The notes under the pieces were generated by a model. That model was given only the letters and a program-made list of their open reading frames with translations. It did not search any database and was not told where the DNA came from. 5,875 nt of DNA from Roseiarcus sp. (GTDB lineage: Bacteria; Pseudomonadota; Alphaproteobacteria; Rhizobiales; Beijerinckiaceae), in NCBI GenBank assembly GCA_030153205.1, contig JASLHV010000238.1, positions 1 to 5,875 of the forward strand. The letters are read 5' to 3'. Positions 1 through 4,297 of this stretch are shown piece by piece (within the stretch, counting starts at the first letter, position 1; every line of letters begins with the position of its first letter). The translations under genes were made by a program, and so were the position numbers.

Positions 1-1
1 A

Positions 2-685
2 CGCTGGGACCGCTATTTGCAGCTTATCGCCCATCACGACGTTTGGGACGATCGCGACAAGGCGGCCTATCTTCTGTGCCCGCGCGAGGAATTCGTCACC
101 AAGGCCAATCTAAGCCGCGTCTATGAATGGCATTATCTCGATATCGGCTTCGGCGTGACGATTACTGGTCCCCATACGGTCGCGCGGATGACCAATGTCC
201 TTTCGGTTCAACCGGGCGAGAAAGTGCTCGAGATCGGCACCGGGTCAGGCTATCAATCGGCCTATCTCTCGTACCTCACCGACAAGATCTGGTCGATCGA
301 GATCATTCACGCCTTGGCGCAGCGCACGCGCGGGGTTTATGACAACCTGATCGCGCGGGGGTACAAAGAATTCCAGGCGATTACGACGCGCAACGCCGAC
401 GGTTATTACGGTTGGGGGGACGCGGCGCCATTCGACAAAATCATCGTCACCTGCGGCATCGATCACGTCCCCCCGCCGCTGCTGCAGCAGTTGAGAGCGG
501 GCGGGATCATGGTCATTCCGGTCGGTCCGCCCGGCGCGCAGCATGTACTGAAAATCGTCAAGAACCAAGGCGCGGATGGCGCAATTAATGTCGCGCGCTC
601 CGACATTTACGGCGGCGCGATTGTTAATTTCGTGCCCTTCACCAAGCTTGAGGGCGGCGCGATCGTCGGAACGCATAGCAATTAA
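2..685 (+). CDS. Protein-L-isoaspartate O-methyltransferase-like protein (5' end outside window)
   Basis: The frame is open from base 2, so the true start is probably upstream; the TTG at 17 is only the first start-like codon and has no visible ribosome binding site. PCMT enzymes use S-adenosylmethionine to methylate isoaspartyl residues in aged cytosolic proteins and so start their repair. The SAM-binding motif I, VLEIGTGSGYQ, lies at about bases 224-256. The order of conserved blocks follows E. coli Pcm: GFGVTIT (146-166) where Pcm has GQGQTIS, then PFDKIIVT, GGIMVIPVG and a C-terminal VNFVPF. Two points differ: the Ser of the TIS block, near the active site in known PCMTs, is Thr here, and the preceding Gln is Val. 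It may therefore be a PCMT subgroup with another substrate. About 228 residues are visible, close to full family length. The stop is TAA, and the gene converges on the antitoxin gene. Confidence 0.85.
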   Translation, partial: RWDRYLQLIAHHDVWDDRDKAAYLLCPREEFVTKANLSRVYEWHYLDIGFGVTITGPHTVARMTNVLSVQPGEKVLEIGTGSGYQSAYLSYLTDKIWSIEIIHALAQRTRGVYDNLIARGYKEFQAITTRNADGYYGWGDAAPFDKIIVTCGIDHVPPPLLQQLRAGGIMVIPVGPPGAQHVLKIVKNQGADGAINVARSDIYGGAIVNFVPFTKLEGGAIVGTHSN

Positions 686-687
686 GA

Positions 688-720
688 TTTGGGCGTCGGA
701 TACAGGCAACGACGCCCAAA
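688..720. terminator. Hairpin between convergent genes, probable bidirectional terminator
   Basis: TTTGGGCGTC (688-697) and GACGCCCAAA (711-720) are exact inverted repeats, giving a 10-bp stem with a 13-base loop. The hairpin starts three bases after the methyltransferase stop and ends 15 bases before the stop of the facing antitoxin gene, the usual place for a terminator shared by two convergent genes. The A/T pairs at the stem base give three U on either strand, but there is no long U tract, so termination strength is uncertain. Confidence 0.7.
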
Positions 721-735
721 CAAATATCAAGCCGC

Positions 736-951
736 CTAGGCTTCGCCTTCCCAGCGCGCGAGCTCGGCGCTCGACATCGGCTTGTAGAGGTCCGGCGGCG
801 CCTCAACGAATCGTCTCAGCGGCAGCGCGTCGATCGGCACTAGTTTTGCGATCGGCGTTCCGTTTTTCGTAATCACCACCTCTTCGCCGGACGAGGCGGC
901 TTTAAGTAATTGAGGAAGTTGGTTTTTCGCCGCTTGAATGGAAGATTTCAT
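736..951 (-). CDS. Type II toxin-antitoxin antitoxin, Phd/YefM family, apparently orphan
   Basis: This 71-residue protein has the N-terminal Phd/YefM pattern: an AAKNQLPQLLKA helix (residues 7-18), then GEEVVITKNGTPIAKLVP (22-39), which forms the beta-hairpin part of the DNA-binding dimer. The C-terminal part (about 48-71, ending ELARWEGEA) is acidic and probably disordered until it wraps a toxin. Such antitoxins neutralise a partner (PIN-domain VapC, Doc or RelE/YoeB type) and repress their own operon. The start is supported by GAGGA (minus strand, 958-962) six bases upstream. A toxin gene normally follows, but the next gene is the convergent methyltransferase and none precedes it, so no cognate toxin is in the window. 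It may be a solitary regulator, may act on a distant toxin, or may be a remnant. Family assignment is firm; function is inferred. Confidence 0.85.
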   Translation of the reverse strand: MKSSIQAAKNQLPQLLKAASSGEEVVITKNGTPIAKLVPIDALPLRRFVEAPPDLYKPMSSAELARWEGEA

Positions 952-966
952 TTCTGGTCCTCATTT

Positions 967-978
967 TGTCGAACGACA
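967..978. promoter_or_regulatory. Inverted repeat upstream of the antitoxin, candidate autoregulatory operator
   Basis: TGTCG-AA-CGACA is a perfect 5-bp inverted repeat with a two-base centre, lying five bases upstream of the antitoxin's ribosome binding site. Phd/YefM proteins bind short palindromes over their own promoter, and some known sites begin with TGT and end with ACA as here. A 5-bp arm can occur by chance, so the evidence is mainly position. Confidence 0.3.
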
Positions 979-1160
979 CACTGACCCTGATTGAACGCTT
1001 CCCCCGATTCTGAACTTGCAATAATGATTCGGCAATGCAAAACGCATGCCCATCCACATGGCGAAAGAATGTCCGCCGGTCGGACGCGCCTCAACATTAA
1101 GAACGCAGGGGCGAGCTTAAGCCGCCTTTCCGCGCGTTCGTATTTTCGGAAGGTCGATTG

Positions 1161-1186
1161 AAAATTTGGGCTTCATTTTAGCCAAA
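1161..1186 (-). terminator. Weak candidate intrinsic terminator downstream of argG
   Basis: Read on the minus strand, TTTGGCT pairs with AGCCCAAA (one bulged C) around the seven-base loop AAAATGA, and TTTT follows directly. A hairpin plus U tract about 110 bases after the argG stop fits an intrinsic terminator. The stem is short, imperfect and only moderately GC-rich, so this is tentative. Confidence 0.35.
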
Positions 1187-1297
1187 GCCTCATCGATCGC
1201 CCACATTTGCGAAGCATGACGCCGTGGCTTCCCTCAAGGCCGTCTCGAAGTTCGGTCAGAGCGCTTTGAGCTTCACCTGATCGTCTTTGATACGGAC

Positions 1298-2542
1298 TCA
1301 ACTGGCTTTCATCTTTTTATTGCGCTTCGCCAGTGTCCGCAGGCGCAGCGCGTTGAGCTTGATGAATCCGCCCGCGTCATTGTGGTCGTAAGCGACCGCG
1401 CCTTCTTCGAAGGTCACGAGGTCCTGATCATAGAGCGAATAGGGACTTTCGCGGCCGATCAAGATTACATTGCCCTTGTACAGTTTCAGCCGCACGCGGC
1501 CGGTGACGAATTCCTGACTCTTATCGATCAGGCTCTGCAGCATCTCGCGCTCCGGCGAGAACCAGAAGCCATTGTAGATGAGTTCCGCATAGCGCGGCAT
1601 CAACTCGTCCTTGAGATGCGCGGCGCCGCGGTCGAGCGTGATCGACTCGATGCCGCGATGGGCGGTGAGCAGGATCGTGCCGCCAGGCGTTTCGTACATG
1701 CCGCGGGACTTCATGCCGACGAAGCGGTTCTCGACGAGATCGAGACGGCCGATCCCATTGTCATGGCCGTATTGGTTCAGCTTGGCCAGCAGCGTCGCCG
1801 GCGACAGTTTCTCACCGTTGACGGCAACCGCATCGCCCCTCTCGAAATCGATCGTGATGATCGTCGGCTTATCGGGAGCGGCCTCAGGATCAATCGTGCG
1901 CGAATAGACGTAAGGCGGCGTCTCCTGCGCCGGGTCCTCCAGCACCTTTCCTTCCGAGGAGACGTGAAGAAGATTGGCGTCGGTCGAGAACGGCGCCTCG
2001 CCGCGCTTGTCCTTGGCGATCGGGATCTGATGCTGTTCGGCGAAGGCGATCAGCGCATTGCGCGAAGCGAACTCCCATTCGCGCCACGGCGCGATGATCT
2101 TGATGTCGGGATCGAGCGCATAGGCCGAGAGTTCGAACCGAACCTGATCGTTGCCCTTGCCTGTCGCGCCATGGGCAATAGCGTCAGCATGGGTCTTGTG
2201 GGCGATGTCGACGAGATGTTTGGCGATGAGCGGGCGCGCAATCGATGTCCCAAGCAAATAAAGACCTTCATATTGGGCGTTGGCGCGGAACATCGGGAAA
2301 ACGAAGTCGCGGACGAATTCTTCGCGCACGTCCTCAATGAAAATGTTCTCCGGGTTCACGCCAAGCAGTTCCGCTTTTTTGCGCGCCGGCTCCAATTCCT
2401 CGCCTTGGCCAAGGTCGGCGGTGAAAGTCACAACCTCGCAATTGTAGGTCGTTTGCAGCCATTTCAGGATGATCGACGTGTCGAGACCACCCGAATAGGC
2501 GAGGACGACGCGTTTGATTTTATTCTTGTCGGGCTTGGACAT
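1298..2542 (-). CDS. argG: Argininosuccinate synthase
   Basis: ArgG joins citrulline and aspartate with ATP to make argininosuccinate, AMP and pyrophosphate, the penultimate step of arginine synthesis, as a cytosolic homotetramer. The N-type ATP pyrophosphatase P-loop AYSGGLDTS is at residues 15-23. The second family signature GATGKGNDQVRFE is at 125-137, and the conserved C-terminal block GRESPYSLYDQDLVTFE at 363-379. At 414 residues it is of normal length and intact. I chose the ATG at 2542 because MSKPDKNKIKRVVLAYSGG matches the usual ArgG start and a weak AAGAGA site lies five bases before it. An in-frame ATG at 2566 would add eight residues, but it has no ribosome binding site and directly abuts a GGCC hairpin (2567-2581). 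The gene ends a four-gene minus-strand run, 101 bases after the small membrane-protein gene, so it may have its own promoter. No arginine-specific control site was recognised. Confidence 0.97.
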   Translation of the reverse strand: MSKPDKNKIKRVVLAYSGGLDTSIILKWLQTTYNCEVVTFTADLGQGEELEPARKKAELLGVNPENIFIEDVREEFVRDFVFPMFRANAQYEGLYLLGTSIARPLIAKHLVDIAHKTHADAIAHGATGKGNDQVRFELSAYALDPDIKIIAPWREWEFASRNALIAFAEQHQIPIAKDKRGEAPFSTDANLLHVSSEGKVLEDPAQETPPYVYSRTIDPEAAPDKPTIITIDFERGDAVAVNGEKLSPATLLAKLNQYGHDNGIGRLDLVENRFVGMKSRGMYETPGGTILLTAHRGIESITLDRGAAHLKDELMPRYAELIYNGFWFSPEREMLQSLIDKSQEFVTGRVRLKLYKGNVILIGRESPYSLYDQDLVTFEEGAVAYDHNDAGGFIKLNALRLRTLAKRNKKMKAS

Positions 2543-2566
2543 CGGGATCTCTTGGGGAAGTCTCAT

Positions 2567-2581
2567 TGGCCATCAAGGCCA
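2567..2581. repeat. Small GC-rich inverted repeat just upstream of argG
   Basis: TGGCC (2567-2571) and GGCCA (2577-2581) are exact inverted repeats with a five-base loop. In the argG leader RNA they would form a 5-bp hairpin about 25 bases before the chosen start and immediately next to the alternative upstream ATG. It may help decide the start, or may be chance in GC-rich DNA. Confidence 0.35.
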
Positions 2582-2643
2582 TGGGCTTCTACAAGGCGCG
2601 CCGCGATAAGCGCAACCCCGACGCCAAAGCTCTCAGAAGCGGT

Positions 2644-2772
2644 TTAGGTCACCCACCCGGCATTGATCATCATGCCGTAAGCGGCGGTCGTCCCAAGGAC
2701 CACGAGGGACAGAAGAACAAAGGGCGCGTGGCGGCGGCGCCGCGGCGTCGCCCGAGAGAACCATTGTCTCAT
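2644..2772 (-). CDS. Small single-pass membrane protein, 42 residues, unknown function
   Basis: The predicted protein has a basic N-terminus (RATPRRRRH, residues 7-15), one hydrophobic segment of about 20 residues (16-36), then a short tail ending INAGWVT. By the positive-inside rule the arginine-rich end should be cytoplasmic and the short C-terminus periplasmic. I recognise no family. The start at 2772 is set by a strong GGAGG (minus strand, 2781-2785) eight bases upstream. The frame stays open to an ATG at 2865, but that extension covers the Shine-Dalgarno and reads as non-coding sequence. The gene sits 100 bases after the phosphatase and 101 bases before argG on the same strand. A real small gene seems likely from the ribosome binding site and the clean charged-then-hydrophobic pattern, but homologues were not checked. 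Confidence 0.6.
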   Translation of the reverse strand: MRQWFSRATPRRRRHAPFVLLSLVVLGTTAAYGMMINAGWVT

Positions 2773-2780
2773 CGCTCGAG

Positions 2781-2785
2781 CCTCC
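2781..2785 (-). promoter_or_regulatory. Ribosome binding site GGAGG of the small membrane-protein gene
   Basis: The minus strand reads GGAGG, eight bases, then the ATG at 2772. This consensus Shine-Dalgarno is the main reason to call the 42-codon gene and to reject the longer in-frame starts further upstream. Confidence 0.65.
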
Positions 2786-2872
2786 ATTTGGTCAGGCGAA
2801 GGCAACGCAAGCGGGCCTGGGTTGTTCCAGACGGAAGGACGGTTTTGAGGCGTGAAATTGCCCAAAAGCGCG

Positions 2873-3538
2873 TCAGGTTTCCTGCGAGGGAAATGTCAGG
2901 CGATAGGCGACTTGGACAATGATCAACGTCATCAAGGCCGCAAGGATAACGTCCGAGAGATAATGGCCGCCGGCGGATACCCTCAGCAAGCTCGCCGCCG
3001 CGCCAAAGATCAGCGCCCCGGCGATGGCGAAGGGGCGTATCGGGGGCGGCGCGAGGGCGGCCGGCGCGACCATCCAAAACCCCTCCGACGCCTCGCCGCT
3101 GACAAACGAGCAGTTCTTCTTGCAACCCCCGTCGAAGCGATACCACGGCCTGAACTCGTGTGGGCCGCCGTAATCTTGCGTCTGTGTCGGCCGCGGACGA
3201 TGCGCGTGGTCCTTCAGGCCGAGATTCACGACCACGCCCGGTCCGACAATCATTGTCGCGATGAGAAACAGGAGAGCCCGTCCAGTCGGCGCGTAAGGCG
3301 CGGGAAATCCAAAGCGGCGGCAAAGATAGAAGATCGCCGGCGCGGCGAGAAAAAGGAAAGGCGCGATGTTGAAAAAGTCGCGCAACGGGCTCCAAACGCC
3401 GCCATGGCCGACGAAGCCCTGACCTTGGCGGTAGAAGAAGCCAGCGACGTCGCGATCCAATTCCGGCCAGAGCGCAAAGACGCCCGCCGCGAGAACCAGA
3501 AGCGCGATCGTCGCGGCAAGGCCGCGACGCGAGGCCAT
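2873..3538 (-). CDS. PAP2-family membrane phosphatase (lipid phosphate phosphatase-like)
   Basis: This 221-residue integral membrane protein has about five or six hydrophobic segments (roughly 7-24, 57-74, 88-107, 152-164, 168-185, 196-212). PAP2 enzymes remove phosphate from lipids such as phosphatidic acid, undecaprenyl pyrophosphate or lipid A, usually at the periplasmic face. Motif 1, KX6RP, is complete (K109, R116, P117). Motif 3 keeps R186, the nucleophile-position H192 and D196, with Leu where Ser is usual. Motif 2, normally PSGH, reads VSGE (146-149), so the general-acid His is Glu. C139 and C143 flank this motif and could form a disulfide. I believe some alphaproteobacterial PAP2 and LpxE-like proteins also have SGE, so activity may be retained; the substrate cannot be told. 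The start ATG overlaps the SDR stop (TAATG), with AAGG seven bases upstream, which points to translational coupling. Confidence 0.88.
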   Translation of the reverse strand: MASRRGLAATIALLVLAAGVFALWPELDRDVAGFFYRQGQGFVGHGGVWSPLRDFFNIAPFLFLAAPAIFYLCRRFGFPAPYAPTGRALLFLIATMIVGPGVVVNLGLKDHAHRPRPTQTQDYGGPHEFRPWYRFDGGCKKNCSFVSGEASEGFWMVAPAALAPPPIRPFAIAGALIFGAAASLLRVSAGGHYLSDVILAALMTLIIVQVAYRLTFPSQET

Positions 3539-4170
3539 TAAACGACCTTATAGACCTTGCCGGTTTCGCGTCCTTCGATGCTTCGGCTGAAAGCGAGCGC
3601 CGCTCGCGCGACGGGCGCCGGTTCGAAGCCGCGGAAGAAGGGGCCGTAGCCTTCCATTGATTCGACGAAGACCGTTGGGCTGACGGCGTTAATGCGCAAG
3701 CTGCGCGGCAATTCGATCGCGGCTGCGCGCGCGAAACATTCGATCGCCCCGTTGACCATGCTCGCCGAAGAGCCGGCGACAATCGGCGTGTCGGCGAGAA
3801 CGCCGGCGATCAAGGTGATCGAGCCGCCCTCGTTAAGGACATCGCGCGCGGCGAGCGCAAGGTTGACCTGGCCCATCAATTTGTTGACGAGCCCGAGCCC
3901 ATAAACCGATTGCTCGATTTTCGCCGGGGCGATTGCGCCCAGCGGCTGGAAATTGACTGCGCCAGCCGCGCAGGCGACGGCGTCCAGAGACCCAGCGGCG
4001 GCGAGGCCTTTTTCGATGCTGGTCGGATCGGCGATGTCGATGCGAATCTGGCCGGATTTCGAACCGGCGGTCACGATTTCGTGCCGCTTGCCCAATTCGG
4101 CGGCGATCGCCGCGCCAAGGACGCCGCTCGCGCCGACCAACAAGATCCGCAGTCTTTTCTCGTCCGCCAT
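3538..4170 (-). CDS. Short-chain dehydrogenase/reductase-fold protein lacking the Tyr/Lys catalytic pair
   Basis: The 210-residue protein opens with a Rossmann dinucleotide motif, VGASGVLG (12-19), keeps a CAAG block (67-70, equivalent to NNAG) and the INAVSP segment (160-165) of classical SDRs. The YxxxK catalytic motif is missing: aligning GSSASMVNGAIECF (133-146) on the usual YxASKaA..gF places A136 at Tyr and N140 at Lys, and the usual Ser region reads LIAG. This fits the short SDR subgroup typified by Listeria Lin1944, described as having the NAD(P)-binding motif but not the active-site residues and no known function. It could bind a nucleotide without acting as an oxidoreductase, or use other residues. 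The start at 4170 follows GGGGAG; an in-frame ATG at 4311 would overlap the divergent kinase gene. It heads the minus-strand run and overlaps the PAP2 start. Confidence 0.85.
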   Translation of the reverse strand: MADEKRLRILLVGASGVLGAAIAAELGKRHEIVTAGSKSGQIRIDIADPTSIEKGLAAAGSLDAVACAAGAVNFQPLGAIAPAKIEQSVYGLGLVNKLMGQVNLALAARDVLNEGGSITLIAGVLADTPIVAGSSASMVNGAIECFARAAAIELPRSLRINAVSPTVFVESMEGYGPFFRGFEPAPVARAALAFSRSIEGRETGKVYKVV

Positions 4171-4176
4171 AAATCT

Positions 4177-4182
4177 CTCCCC
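4177..4182 (-). promoter_or_regulatory. Ribosome binding site GGGGAG of the SDR-like gene
   Basis: The minus strand reads GGGGAG, six bases, then ATG at 4170. It sets the start of the SDR-like protein at MADEK. The site partly overlaps an 8-base palindrome CCCCGGGG (4179-4186). Confidence 0.65.
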
Positions 4183-4187
4183 GGGGC

Positions 4188-4201
4188 TTCGCCGTTCGCC
4201 G
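4188..4201 (+). repeat. Tandem 7-base repeat in the divergent region
   Basis: TTCGCCG occurs twice head to tail (4188-4194 and 4195-4201) in the non-coding part between the divergent genes. It could be two half-sites for a regulator, or chance. Confidence 0.3.
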
Positions 4202-4213
4202 GTTGGTTGCCAC

Positions 4214-4219
4214 AGGAGG
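4214..4219 (+). promoter_or_regulatory. Consensus ribosome binding site AGGAGG before an 11-codon open frame
   Basis: AGGAGG is followed by seven bases and the ATG at 4227. It is the best Shine-Dalgarno on the plus strand of this window, yet it does not serve the large downstream gene, whose start is 71 bases further on in another frame. The transcript of that gene may begin upstream of this point. Confidence 0.5.
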
Positions 4220-4226
4220 CTCGCAA

Positions 4227-4262
4227 ATGAAAGTCCATCCTTCGAAGGATAAAATCGGCTAA
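4227..4262 (+). CDS. Possible leader peptide ORF (11 codons) upstream of the sensor kinase
   Basis: ATG to TAA encodes MKVHPSKDKIG, preceded by AGGAGG at ideal spacing. It ends 35 bases before the kinase start and in a different frame. Its position and strong ribosome binding site suggest a translated leader or upstream ORF that could influence kinase expression. It has no run of a single amino acid like a classical attenuator. A 14-bp palindrome forms its middle. The frame is so short that chance is a real alternative; it is too small to assign a function. Confidence 0.35.
   Translation: MKVHPSKDKIG
4237..4250. promoter_or_regulatory. Perfect 14-bp palindrome in the divergent region, candidate operator
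   Basis: ATCCTTCGAAGGAT is identical to its reverse complement. It lies between the divergent SDR and kinase genes, where one dimeric regulator could control both. In RNA it could also form a 5-bp stem with a four-base loop. TAAAAT, a possible -10 element, overlaps its right end (4250-4254), but no matching -35 was seen. Confidence 0.45.
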
Positions 4263-4280
4263 GGTAATGTGAGATCGAAA

Positions 4281-4287
4281 GGAAAGG
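4281..4287 (+). promoter_or_regulatory. Ribosome binding site GGAAAGG of the sensor-kinase gene
   Basis: GGAAAGG ends ten bases before the ATG at 4298. It is weaker and slightly further away than the AGGAGG upstream. With the in-frame stop at 4265-4267 it fixes 4298 as the likely start, rather than the later ATG at 4310. Confidence 0.55.
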
Positions 4288-4297
4288 CCCGCCGCCG

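Larger units (their letters stand above)
952..1297. other. Intergenic region of 346 bases between the antitoxin gene and the argG stop
   Basis: No convincing gene was found here on either strand. The left part should carry the antitoxin promoter, though no clear -35/-10 pair is visible. On the minus strand a 29-codon open frame (1117-1206, beginning MWAIDEALAKMKPK and ending KIRTRGKAA) has no clear ribosome binding site. Closer to argG, minus-strand bases 1215-1297 encode in two frames a stretch resembling the C-terminal tail of ParD-type antitoxins. A short inverted repeat GTCCG/CGGAC with a five-base loop lies at 1071-1085. The region may be a decayed gene plus the argG 3' untranslated region. 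Confidence 0.4.

Noticed and set aside
1046..1120. A 24-codon plus-strand frame in the gap before argG
   Set aside because: It has no Shine-Dalgarno, no recognisable sequence, and such a length is expected by chance.
1256..1297. In-frame continuation of argG past its TGA (13 codons to the next stop)
   Set aside because: ArgG is already full length with a normal C-terminus; no stop-codon read-through signal is visible.
2543..2566. An eight-residue longer ArgG starting at 2566
   Set aside because: There is no ribosome binding site, a hairpin abuts the ATG, and the sequence from 2542 matches the common ArgG start.
1382..2647. A 421-codon open frame on the plus strand lying across argG
   Set aside because: It is antisense to an unmistakable ArgG and is rich in Arg, Asp and Ala from GC-rich third positions of the real gene; it has no recognisable domain.
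2852..3541. A 229-codon plus-strand frame opposite the PAP2 gene
   Set aside because: It is highly charged with no domain, while the minus strand gives a membrane protein with PAP2 motifs.
2769..3782. A 337-codon minus-strand frame overlapping the PAP2 and SDR genes
   Set aside because: It is a shifted frame of the same strand, Arg/Ser-rich, with no motif, overlapping two well-supported genes.
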